A stretch of DNA of 38,590 bases from Bryobacterales bacterium (GTDB taxonomy: Bacteria; Acidobacteriota; Terriglobia; Bryobacterales; Bryobacteraceae), in assembly GCA_003136215.1 (NCBI GenBank), contig PLDO01000526.1, positions 1 to 38,590 of the forward strand, read 5' to 3'. Position 1 is the first letter of the stretch. Each line of letters opens with the position of its first letter. The position numbers were made by a program, and so were the translations under genes. Shown here piece by piece: positions 24,231-32,235 of the stretch. The notes beneath the pieces are model-generated. The model was given only the letters and a program-made list of their open reading frames with translations. It was not told the origin of the DNA and ran no database searches.

Positions 24231-25494
24231 CCGTTCCGTTCCGCGCGCCGCGCTGGCCTGCGCGCTGCTCTGGCATCTTGCGCTGGGGCAGACGCCTTCG
24301 GCGCCGGTCGCCGTCACCCTCGACCAGGCCATCCAGACGGCGCTGCAGCACAACCACAATCTGTTGGCCGCGCGCACCACGGTGCAGCAGAGCGAGGCGC
24401 AGGAGGTCACCGCCAATCTGCGCCCCAACCCGACGCTGTTCACCGACTGGGAATACCTGCCGCTGGTCAACCCCGGCGGCAGCCTTCTCGATTACCTCCA
24501 TAACTCCACCGAGGGCGACATCGGCTTGAGTTACCTGTTCGAACGCGGCAAGAAACGGCAGCATCGCCTTCAGGCGGCGAAGGACGCGACGGCGGTGGCC
24601 CGCTCTCAGGTAGCGGACAACGAGCGCGGCATCACGTTTCAGGTGGCCCAGCTATTCATCAATGTGCAACTTGCGCAATCCACCCTGGATCTGGCGCGGC
24701 AGGATCTAAAAAGCTACCAGGATACGGTGGACATCAGCGAAACGAAATTCAAATCCGGCGGCATCAGCGAGAACGACTTCCTGAAAATCAAACTGCAAGC
24801 GCTGCAGTTTGAGCAGGACGTTCAACAGGCGCAATTGGCGAAGACCCAGGCGCTATCGGACCTCCGCCATCTGCTGGGTTACGAATCCGTGCCCGCCGAT
24901 TATGATGTGGCGGGCGTATTCGATTACCAGCCCCTCAAGCTCACGCCCGCCGACTTGGAGGCGAAAGCCCTGGAGAATCGTCCCGACCTGCGCGCGGCCG
25001 TGCAGGGGGTTACCGCCGCCGGCAGCCAACACGAGCTCGCCAAAGCCAACGGGAAAGTGGACGTGACCGGCTCCGGCAACTATTCGCACGTCAATGGCCT
25101 CAGCGCGGTTACGTTCAGTGTGCAGATTCCGCTGGCGATTTTCGATCGCAATCAGGGCGAAATCGCGCGGACGCATTACGCCATCAATCAGGCGCAGCAC
25201 CAGCAGGCATCGGCGCGCGGGCAGGTAATGACCGACGTGCGGGACGCGTATGAGGCCCTCGAAAGCAGCGACCGGGTGGCGCAGTACTTCCGATCGGGTT
25301 ATCTCGAAGTGTCGCAGAAGAACCGCGAGATCAGCGAATATGCGTATCGGCGCGGCGCCGCGAGCCTGCTGGATTTCCTGGACGCGGAACGGAGCTATCG
25401 CGCCACGCAACTCGCCTGGCGGCAGACTATCGCCGCGTACCTGACCGCGCTGGAACAGCTTCGCGAGGCCGTGGGAACCAGGAGCCTGCCATGA
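24220..25494 (+). CDS. Outer-membrane efflux factor (TolC/CusC/CzcC-like)
   Basis: This 424-residue protein has a signal peptide (1-23, ending LALGQ) and two OEP repeats of coiled-coil helices. The helix patterns ALQHNHNLLAARTTVQQSEAQ and AKALENRPDLRAAVQG are diagnostic. It would form the trimeric outer-membrane channel of the tripartite pump. I chose TTG at 24220: GGAGGA stands 7 nt upstream, the frame begins LKANRSVPRAALACALLW, and it overlaps the pump gene end. The open frame upstream to 24148 lies within the pump gene and lacks a signal sequence. Its stop overlaps the next ATG as ATGA. Confidence 0.93.
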   Translation: MKANRSVPRAALACALLWHLALGQTPSAPVAVTLDQAIQTALQHNHNLLAARTTVQQSEAQEVTANLRPNPTLFTDWEYLPLVNPGGSLLDYLHNSTEGDIGLSYLFERGKKRQHRLQAAKDATAVARSQVADNERGITFQVAQLFINVQLAQSTLDLARQDLKSYQDTVDISETKFKSGGISENDFLKIKLQALQFEQDVQQAQLAKTQALSDLRHLLGYESVPADYDVAGVFDYQPLKLTPADLEAKALENRPDLRAAVQGVTAAGSQHELAKANGKVDVTGSGNYSHVNGLSAVTFSVQIPLAIFDRNQGEIARTHYAINQAQHQQASARGQVMTDVRDAYEALESSDRVAQYFRSGYLEVSQKNREISEYAYRRGAASLLDFLDAERSYRATQLAWRQTIAAYLTALEQLREAVGTRSLP

Positions 25495-26156
25495 CACGAG
25501 CGGAGGTCCGCACCCGCATCGAGGAGGTCGGCATCTTGCCCGCGATTCGCGTATCGTCGTCAGCCGAGGCTCTCTTCGCGGCCGAAGCGGTCTACCGTTC
25601 CGGGATCCCCACGGCTGAAATCACCATGACGACCCCTGGCGCCATCGACGTGATTTCCCGCCTGACCAGAGATTTCCCGGAGATGATTGTGGGGGCCGGC
25701 ACCGTCCTCGATGTGGACACGGCCAGCCGCTGTTTGGATGCTGGCGCGCTGTTTCTGACGAGTACCGGCTTGGTGTTGGAAGTTGTGGAGTTCGCCCTGA
25801 AGAACGATGTCGTTGTCTTTCCCGGTGCGCTGACGCCCACTGAGGTCATCGCAGCGTGGAGAGCCGGTTCCGACTTCGTCAAGGTCTTCCCGTGCTCGGC
25901 CAATGGCGGCCACAGCTACGTCAGGGCACTGAAGGTGCCCTTTCCTCAGATTCCGATGATCGCCTCGGGCGGTGTGAACCAACTCACGGCCGTTGATTTC
26001 ATCCTGGCCGGCTCGGCCGCGCTGGGCATCGGGGCGGAGTTGATGCCTCCCGAGGCTCTTCGGATACGGAACGAAAGGCAGATTCGCGAATTGGCGCGAA
26101 GGTTTCTGGGCATGGTGAAAGAGGGGCGCGCGCTGAAGACAGGAGGCAAGCCGTGA
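25491..26156 (+). CDS. eda: KDPG/KHG aldolase family protein
   Basis: This 221-residue class I aldolase belongs to the 2-dehydro-3-deoxy-phosphogluconate / 4-hydroxy-2-oxoglutarate aldolase family (Entner-Doudoroff and sugar-acid catabolism). Schiff-base lysine K131 lies in DFVKVFPCSANGG and the general acid/base E43 in AEITMTTP. GAGTVLD and ASGGVN (phosphate loop) are conserved. Family members usually read EITLRTP and FKFFPA; the differences here (ITMTTP, FVKVFPCS) suggest a divergent subfamily, perhaps with another 2-oxo acid substrate. It is coupled by ATGA to the outer-membrane-factor gene, with AGGAG 7 nt upstream. That neighbour is unusual for an aldolase. Confidence 0.85.
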   Translation: MTRAEVRTRIEEVGILPAIRVSSSAEALFAAEAVYRSGIPTAEITMTTPGAIDVISRLTRDFPEMIVGAGTVLDVDTASRCLDAGALFLTSTGLVLEVVEFALKNDVVVFPGALTPTEVIAAWRAGSDFVKVFPCSANGGHSYVRALKVPFPQIPMIASGGVNQLTAVDFILAGSAALGIGAELMPPEALRIRNERQIRELARRFLGMVKEGRALKTGGKP

Positions 26157-26887
26157 CTCGAGGACTGACGACGCTTCTCCTCGCCCTGAACGCACTGGGA
26201 GTTCTCCTCCCGGCGTTCGGCGGTGAGACGTCCGCACGGACGGTTAAGGTTGTCCAGACGGAGCGGGTGAGTTTCGCGCCCGGGGGCGTCATCCACGTGC
26301 CGCACTCTTTCGGCAGCGTAACCGTGGAAGGCTGGGACCGGCCGGAAGTCGAAGTCACAGTGGTCAAATCCCGAGAGCGCCACTACGAACCCGAGCGGCA
26401 CGAGCAGGCCGCACGCGGTCTGGAGCGCGTCCGTGTCGTCGCCGAACGGCAATCCGACAGCGAATTGACGATTTCGACCATCGCTCCCCACAAGCGATTT
26501 CCTTACTTGTGGGGCGGCAAGGGCGGCGTGAAGGTGGAATACCTGATTCATGCGCCGCACGATTCGCGGCTGGTAATCCAGCACGGCGCCGGCTATGTAT
26601 TGGTAAGCGACATGACGGGAAATGTGGAAGCCACCAGTCACAGCGGCGACATCCTGCTGATGTTGCCGGATTCGGGCACGTACTCCATAGACGCGCGATC
26701 CAAGCTCGGCGTTGTCTCTTCCGATTTTGCGGGGGCCGCCCACCGCCGGTATCTCGTGGGCTCGGGCTTCGCCCGCGCGACTTCGTCTGCATCGCACCGG
26801 ATCTATCTCCGGACGCGAATCGGCGGCATCACGATCAAGTCCGTTCCGGTGGAGGCTGAAGCGCCCGCCGGAACCCAAAACAGGTAA
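26153..26887 (+). CDS. Secreted DUF4097-like beta-helix protein
   Basis: This 244-residue protein has a signal peptide (about 1-22, ending LPAFGG) followed by beta-strand-rich sequence. The repeats HVPHSFGSVTVEGWDRPEVEVTV, RLVIQHGAGYVLVSDMTG and NVEATSHSGDILLMLPDSGTYSIDARSKLG fit the DUF4097 / putative adhesin fold, in which short strands stack as a beta-helix. The function of that family is unknown; members often sit with anti-sigma or envelope-stress genes. The GTG start at 26153 overlaps the aldolase stop (GTGA), with AGGAGG 7 nt upstream. It is therefore the last gene of the porin-efflux operon. Confidence 0.75.
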   Translation: MTRGLTTLLLALNALGVLLPAFGGETSARTVKVVQTERVSFAPGGVIHVPHSFGSVTVEGWDRPEVEVTVVKSRERHYEPERHEQAARGLERVRVVAERQSDSELTISTIAPHKRFPYLWGGKGGVKVEYLIHAPHDSRLVIQHGAGYVLVSDMTGNVEATSHSGDILLMLPDSGTYSIDARSKLGVVSSDFAGAAHRRYLVGSGFARATSSASHRIYLRTRIGGITIKSVPVEAEAPAGTQNR

Positions 26888-26960
26888 AAGCGGACGAGGA
26901 GCATGGAATGAGGGGATTGACGTTGTCCGGACTGGAGTTGGCCCTTCGGCTGGGCTGAGG

Positions 26961-27443
26961 GTCGAGGTTGAGCGAGCGGCCGGCGATATGGGTATCGCTG
27001 CCAAGCCGCCCACGCCAGAAACCGTAACTGACCACGGCGACGGGGCGGCCTTCATCGGCCTGGGAGTAGAGCCGGCCGGCCGACGCGCCAACGCCAAGGA
27101 CATCGAAGAAATTGGCGCTGGTGATCATCTGCCAGGCGGTTTCGCCGTGCGTGCCCGAATTCCAGTTGATATCGTTGAGCCAGACGTTGAAAGCCAAATC
27201 CTGAAATACGCCGGCCTGGCGGAGTTCGCGATAGCGGGCATAGGGAATCTCGGCGGAAACGCGCGCCAGGCGGTCCGGTTGCCGGGCGCTGAGGTCGTCA
27301 AGTACCATCTCGCGCACGACGCTGTAAATGGTGACATTGACGCCAATGCCCAAGGCCATGGAAGAAACGGCAACAGCCACGAGCGCGGGCGCACTACGAA
27401 GGCTTCGCAAGGCGCGGCTAAGGTCGGTCACTAGAGGCAGCAT
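26961..27443 (-). pseudogene. Truncated ABC-type permease (acidobacterial orphan permease, MacB-like N-terminus)
   Basis: From the ATG at 27443 the frame reads LSRALRSLRSAPALVAVAVSSMALGIGVNVTIYSVV. This is the first transmembrane helix and start of the periplasmic core of MacB-PCD/FtsX-like permeases of the kind duplicated in acidobacteria. The homology continues through SANFFDVLGVGASAGRLYSQADEG and VVSYGFWRGRLGSD to GRSLNLD at 26961, then stops abruptly. The open frame goes on only to 26835 with unrelated sequence that overlaps the DUF4097 gene end. Full proteins have about 800 residues and eight helices; only about 161 remain. It is a 3'-deleted remnant. Confidence 0.8.
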
Positions 27444-27558
27444 CTGGTTTGTGTGACGCAGGTCGAAGCGGAAATGCGCAGATCCATCATACACAGGTTG
27501 CAAGTTCCGGCACGAACGCGGCGTCCAAAGAGGCCTGCGCCGGCGGAAGCACATTCAA

Positions 27559-29952
27559 CTAGAAGGGGCGCGGCGCGGCCGCCTGGGGCGCCGGGCGGGA
27601 TTGCGGAGGCTCCGTCAGAGCGAAAGTCATGATGGTCGAGCCCGCCGCCATGCCGATGTACTGCCTGCCATCAACGACGTATGTCATGGGGCCGGCCTTC
27701 CAATTCTGCCCGGTATTAAAGTGCCACAGCAGTTTTCCGTTGCCGGCGTCGGCCGCGACAAACGCGCCGCCGCCGTCGCCATAGAAGATCAACCCGCCGG
27801 CGGATGCCATCAGGCCGCTCGCCAGAATTCCGCCGCCGATGTCCGGAATCTCCCAGACGGTCTTCCCGGTCTGAATATCGATGGCCTTCAGAATCTTGCC
27901 GCCGCCATCGGGCGCGCGCCGCGTGCCACCACCGTAGAACGATTTGCCCGCCTCCCACCACTGGTCGTTTTTGCTGTAGATGTTGCACGATTCCTCGGCG
28001 AACATGTAGTAGAGGCCGGTGGCCGGATTGTAGGCGCTGGACGGCCAGTTCGCCGCCCCCTCCACCGAGGGACATGTCAACTGGCCTTGCACGGACGGCT
28101 CATTGGCCGGCAGCAGAATGGGGCGTCCGTCAGGGCCGATGCCGCTGGCCCAGGTCAGCTTCCTGACGAACGGCTCCGCCAACAGCAGCTTGCCGGTGAG
28201 CCGGTCCAACACGTAAAAGAAGCCGTTGCGATTTCCATGCAGCAGAAGCTTGCGCGGCCGGCCGTGAAAATTCGCGTCCACCAGCAGCGGCGTTTCCGTG
28301 GCGTCCCAATCGTGCAGATCATGCGGCGTGAATTGGTAATACCACTTCAGTTTTCCCGTGACGGGATCGAGCGCCAGCACCGATGCCGTATAGAGGTTGT
28401 CGCCTATCCGCTCGTCGCCGTTGTAGTCCGGGCACGGATTGCCGGTGGGCCAGTAGAGCAGACGGGCTTCCGGGTCGTAGGTACCGGTGAGCCAGGTCGC
28501 GCCACAGCCGTGTTCCAATGCGCGGCCGCTCCACGTCTCCGACCCGGGCTCGCCGGGCGCTGGAATCGTCCAGAAGCGCCAAACCCGTTCGCCCGTCGAT
28601 GCCTTATATGCGTCCAGAAATCCGCGAACCCCTTCGTCTCCGCCGGAAACGCCCGCCACCACGAGGTCGTTTACCACCAGCGGCGCACTCGTGGAGCCGT
28701 AATTCTGCCGGGAATCGGCCATTTCGACGTCCCAGATGAGCTGTCCGGTAAAGCGATGCAGCGCGAACAGGTGCGCGTTATCGGAGACCATGAACACACG
28801 GTTTCCGAGCACGGCGACGCCGCGGTTGATTCCACTGGCCGCATCGCCGGCGAGCCCCTGGCTGCGCGGCCGGCGATAGTGCCAGATTTCGCGACCGTTT
28901 CGCGCATCGAGCGCGTACGCCTCATTGACCGTGGTGACGTACATCACGCCGTCCACCACGACCGGCGTCGTCTCGAGCGCGCGCGGAGCGCTGGGAATCG
29001 GAAAGATCCACTGGGGCGCCAGCCGCCGCACGTTGCCCGTATCGATCTGGTTGAGCGGGCTGAAGCGGTTGCCGGTCAGGTTGCCGTCGTAGGTCGGCCA
29101 GGAGCCCGGCTTGGGCTGCGCCACGTCGGCGAACGGTACGCCCGGTCCCAGCCCGGCCGTGGCGAGCATTGCCTTGGCATTTGGGTCGGTGGAAAGCCGG
29201 CTGAGGTAGGCGACAAGGTTGCGCATCTCCCCGGGAGTTGCTTCGACCTTCGGCATCAGCGATTTTTCGCGCACGATTTCCGCGACCTGCTCTTTCGACA
29301 GCAAATGCAGCGTGCCGTCCACCGACAGCAGTTGCAGGTCGTATGCGCTCTCGTTCTTCGCGATGCCCCGCAGTGTCTGCCCGTCTTTCAGGCGCACGGT
29401 AACCGCCCGATAGGTTGGCGCCGCTCCGCGTCCTTCGCGTCCCGGTGGGGCGGCGGAGGCAGATCCGGGTTCGCGCAGCGCCTGTTCAATCTGCGCCGGC
29501 CCGCGGTCGCGGCCGACGTTGGACAGATCGGGGCCGGGCACTCCACCGCGGCCGCGCACCATGTGACAGCTCGCGCAGTTTCCTTTTCCGAAAAAGAAAC
29601 GCTCCCCGGCCATGGAGTCGCCCGCAGCGGCGCCACCTGCTTTGACGGCGGGCTGCTTCAGGGTCATCACGTGAGCTGCAATGGCGTCCGCCTGCTCATC
29701 GGGTATTTTGAAGGCGGGCATGCCGCCATCGGGGATGCCCTTGAGAATCAGGTTGCGCACCTCCCCTTGCGACGTAGCGCGCTGGCGCCGGGCGTCCAGG
29801 AAACCCGGACCATGTCCTCCGCCCGACCCGTCCTCGCCATGACAGCTGCCGCAGAGAACCAGATATTGCCGTTTTCCGGATTCGACCGTCTGGGCAGGGG
29901 CGGCGGCTGGGTATAGGGCGATACAAATGGCGAGCGCAAGATTCCACTTCAT
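27559..29952 (-). CDS. PQQ-dependent dehydrogenase with two N-terminal cytochrome c domains
   Basis: This periplasmic quinoprotein of about 797 residues has a signal peptide (1-20, ending AAAPAQ). Two cytochrome c domains follow: CGSCH (C34, C37, H38) and CASCH (C126, C129, H130). Next is a short insert (YRAVTVRLKDGQTLRGIAKNES) seen in heme-binding domains of acidobacterial and planctomycete proteins. An eight-bladed PQQ propeller fills the rest, with W-motif strands and catalytic D550 in HDLHDWDATE. The residue two after this Asp is Thr, not the Asp that marks lanthanide-dependent (XoxF-type) enzymes, which suggests Ca2+ use. The heme-propeller order is reversed compared with quinohemoprotein alcohol dehydrogenases, whose cytochrome is C-terminal. 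The start is the ATG at 29952; a TTG at 29961 is less likely. Substrate is probably an alcohol or sugar. Confidence 0.9.
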   Translation of the reverse strand: MKWNLALAICIALYPAAAPAQTVESGKRQYLVLCGSCHGEDGSGGGHGPGFLDARRQRATSQGEVRNLILKGIPDGGMPAFKIPDEQADAIAAHVMTLKQPAVKAGGAAAGDSMAGERFFFGKGNCASCHMVRGRGGVPGPDLSNVGRDRGPAQIEQALREPGSASAAPPGREGRGAAPTYRAVTVRLKDGQTLRGIAKNESAYDLQLLSVDGTLHLLSKEQVAEIVREKSLMPKVEATPGEMRNLVAYLSRLSTDPNAKAMLATAGLGPGVPFADVAQPKPGSWPTYDGNLTGNRFSPLNQIDTGNVRRLAPQWIFPIPSAPRALETTPVVVDGVMYVTTVNEAYALDARNGREIWHYRRPRSQGLAGDAASGINRGVAVLGNRVFMVSDNAHLFALHRFTGQLIWDVEMADSRQNYGSTSAPLVVNDLVVAGVSGGDEGVRGFLDAYKASTGERVWRFWTIPAPGEPGSETWSGRALEHGCGATWLTGTYDPEARLLYWPTGNPCPDYNGDERIGDNLYTASVLALDPVTGKLKWYYQFTPHDLHDWDATETPLLVDANFHGRPRKLLLHGNRNGFFYVLDRLTGKLLLAEPFVRKLTWASGIGPDGRPILLPANEPSVQGQLTCPSVEGAANWPSSAYNPATGLYYMFAEESCNIYSKNDQWWEAGKSFYGGGTRRAPDGGGKILKAIDIQTGKTVWEIPDIGGGILASGLMASAGGLIFYGDGGGAFVAADAGNGKLLWHFNTGQNWKAGPMTYVVDGRQYIGMAAGSTIMTFALTEPPQSRPAPQAAAPRPF

Positions 29953-30000
29953 AGCAGGCAAGTGCTGATAGTCTATCCGATTTACTGCCAGCCGGCGTCA

Positions 30001-30032
30001 TCGAATAATCGAGCAATCGAATAATCGAGCAA
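30001..30032. repeat. Perfect 16-bp tandem repeat in the divergent PQQ-dehydrogenase/DUF5054 intergenic region
   Basis: TCGAATAATCGAGCAA occurs twice without interruption. Each unit holds the inverted pair TCGA...TCGA. The block is flanked by CAGCCGG (29989-29995) and CCGGCTG (30033-30039), which form an inverted repeat around it. It lies about 45 nt upstream of each divergent start and could be an operator or a cruciform-forming element. Confidence 0.7.
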
Positions 30033-30079
30033 CCGGCTGCGACGCACGGTAGATTGAAGGGTGAAGGTCTGAACGCGAT

Positions 30080-32173
30080 ATGAGACGACGTCAGTTTATG
30101 GGAAATCTGTTGGCGGCGGGCGCCCTCCGCGGTGTTAGTCCGGAAGCTGCGCTTGCCGGCCAGCCGCAGGAAGCTTTGGTATCCGACCCCACGATCAAGC
30201 GCGTGCTGGTGATGTTCAAGTGCCACTTCGACGCGGGCTTCATCGATACGCAGGCAAATGTGGTGCGGCGATACTTCGATCAGCATTTTCCGCGCGCCAT
30301 CGAAACATCAGCCGCCCTGAAACGCAAAGGGAGCGACCGTTACGTCTGGACTACCGGGTCATGGCTGGTCTATCAGTACCTCGAGAAGGCCTCCCCGGCA
30401 CGGAAGAAGGAGATGGAACAGGCCATCGCCGCGGGTGACATTGCGTGGCATGCGATCCCGTTCACGTGGCAGACAGAACTGATGGATCGTTCCCTGATCG
30501 CCGGCGGGATCGGCTTCTCCCATTCCCTGGACCGCCGTTTCGGGCGCACCACGACCGGCGCCAAAATGACGGACGTTCCGGGACATACCCGCGCCATCAT
30601 CGGTCCGTTGGCGGAACAGGGAGTGAAACTGCTGGATATCGGCGTGAACTCGGCGAGCACGCCGCCGGACGTACCGCCCGCCTTTCTCTGGAACGACGGC
30701 GCCGGCCATTCCCTCGTCATTCTGTACCATCTGCACGAGTACGGCGGTGTGGTGAAGATTCCCGGCTCCGATCTGGCGATCGATGTCGAGGTGCGCGACG
30801 ACAATGCCGGACCCCATACTCTGGAGGAAATCGACAGGATTTATGCGACCTTGCGGAAACGATTTCCCAATGCCAGCGTGGCCGCAACCAACCTTGCCGG
30901 CATCGCCGACGCCGTGGAACCGTATCGCGGCCGGTTGCCGGCGTTCACCCAGGAGATCGGCGATACGTGGATCTATGGCGTGCCGAGCGATCCTCTGAAG
31001 GTGGCGCGGTATCGCGAAGTGGCGCGTTTGCGCCGCGAGTGGATCGCCGGCCGGAAGCTGGAGCCTGGGGATGCGACCGATCTTGCCTTCCTCAACAGCT
31101 TTCTTCTGGAAGTGGAACATACCTGGGGCACCGACACCAAGACCTGGCTGGATTTCGACCACTACCGCCCGCGCGATCTGGCATCCATGCTGGGTCAGCC
31201 GAAATACAAGGTGGTGCAATCCAGCTGGGTGGAGAAGCGGCAGGATCTTTTGGATGCGATTGCGACGCTTCCGCCGCCGCTGCGGGCGCAGGCGTCGGAG
31301 CGTGCGCGGGACATCGACGCGGTGGAACCGGACGGCAGCGGATTGACGGCGCATCCCGCCGGGGAGGCGATTGAAACCAGGCATTTCACGATTGCGCTCG
31401 ATCCCGGGACAGGCGCGATTCGCAGCCTGCGGCATAAGAAGACGGGCCGGGATTGGGCATCCGCGCGGCAGCCTTTGGCGCTGTTCGCCTACCAGACGCT
31501 TTCCAAGAGCGATTACGACCGGTTTTTCGATGCCTATTTGAAGAGCAAGGCAGATTGGGCGCCGAAGGACTTCGGCAAGCCCAACATCGAGCGGTTCGGC
31601 GCGGCGAGCCGGACCTGGCTGCCGGCGCTCGCCGAATGCAGGCACGGCAGCGATGCCAAGGGCCACCGGATCCTGGCGCAGGTGAAAATCGAAGATGCCG
31701 AAACGGAGCGGAGAGGGGTGGCGGCCTGGCCGCGCCGGATGTTCCTCGAACTGGTGTTGCCCGATGCCGAGCCGGTTGTCGATATTCACTTCTCGTGGTT
31801 CGGCAAAGCGGCGAACCGTATGCCGGAGGCCCTGTGGCTCACGTTTCAGCCCGCGGTTTCCGACCCTCGAGGCTGGCTGCTGGACAAATCGGACGGCGCG
31901 GTTTCCCCATTCGATGTGGTAACCGGAGGGAATCGCGCGATGCACGCGGTTCTCGGCGGATTGCGCTACCAGGGACCGGAAGGCGCGCTGCGCATCGAGA
32001 CGCTCGATGCTCCGGTGGTGGCGCTGGGCGAACGGATGCCGGTCAACTTCACGAGGAATCAGCCTGACCTGTCGAAAGGCCTCCACTTCTGCCTGTTCAA
32101 CAACGGCTGGGGCACGAACTACGTGCAGTGGTTTGGGGAGGACATGCGGTTCCGGTTCCGCATCTCCGTGTAG
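30080..32173 (+). CDS. DUF5054 protein, GH38-like glycoside hydrolase
   Basis: This 697-residue protein has a twin-arginine-like N-terminus (RRRQFMGNLLAAGAL), so it is probably exported folded. Residues 40-380 resemble the N-terminal catalytic domain of alpha-mannosidase family GH38. FKCHFDAGF with H49 and D51 stands where GH38 has its zinc-binding HxD, and TDVPGHTRAI and EVEHTWGTD follow. The C-terminal half is a beta-sandwich (DPGTGAIRSLRHKKTGRDW) as in GH38-related proteins. The whole corresponds to DUF5054, which is not biochemically defined to my knowledge. Glycosidase activity is inference from fold resemblance. It is divergent from the PQQ dehydrogenase. Confidence 0.8.
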   Translation: MRRRQFMGNLLAAGALRGVSPEAALAGQPQEALVSDPTIKRVLVMFKCHFDAGFIDTQANVVRRYFDQHFPRAIETSAALKRKGSDRYVWTTGSWLVYQYLEKASPARKKEMEQAIAAGDIAWHAIPFTWQTELMDRSLIAGGIGFSHSLDRRFGRTTTGAKMTDVPGHTRAIIGPLAEQGVKLLDIGVNSASTPPDVPPAFLWNDGAGHSLVILYHLHEYGGVVKIPGSDLAIDVEVRDDNAGPHTLEEIDRIYATLRKRFPNASVAATNLAGIADAVEPYRGRLPAFTQEIGDTWIYGVPSDPLKVARYREVARLRREWIAGRKLEPGDATDLAFLNSFLLEVEHTWGTDTKTWLDFDHYRPRDLASMLGQPKYKVVQSSWVEKRQDLLDAIATLPPPLRAQASERARDIDAVEPDGSGLTAHPAGEAIETRHFTIALDPGTGAIRSLRHKKTGRDWASARQPLALFAYQTLSKSDYDRFFDAYLKSKADWAPKDFGKPNIERFGAASRTWLPALAECRHGSDAKGHRILAQVKIEDAETERRGVAAWPRRMFLELVLPDAEPVVDIHFSWFGKAANRMPEALWLTFQPAVSDPRGWLLDKSDGAVSPFDVVTGGNRAMHAVLGGLRYQGPEGALRIETLDAPVVALGERMPVNFTRNQPDLSKGLHFCLFNNGWGTNYVQWFGEDMRFRFRISV

Positions 32174-32235
32174 GCGCAGTTTCTATCCGAACTCTACGAT
32201 CTTCATAGAGGAGCGGGCCTTGCGGCGGGCCGGGC

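Noticed and set aside
30001-30032. CRISPR-like repeats
   Set aside because: The two 16-bp units abut directly with no spacer.
32174-32235. Terminator between the convergent DUF5054 and alcohol dehydrogenase genes
   Set aside because: GC-rich GGGCC repeats are present, but no clean stem-loop with a T-tract can be drawn on either strand.
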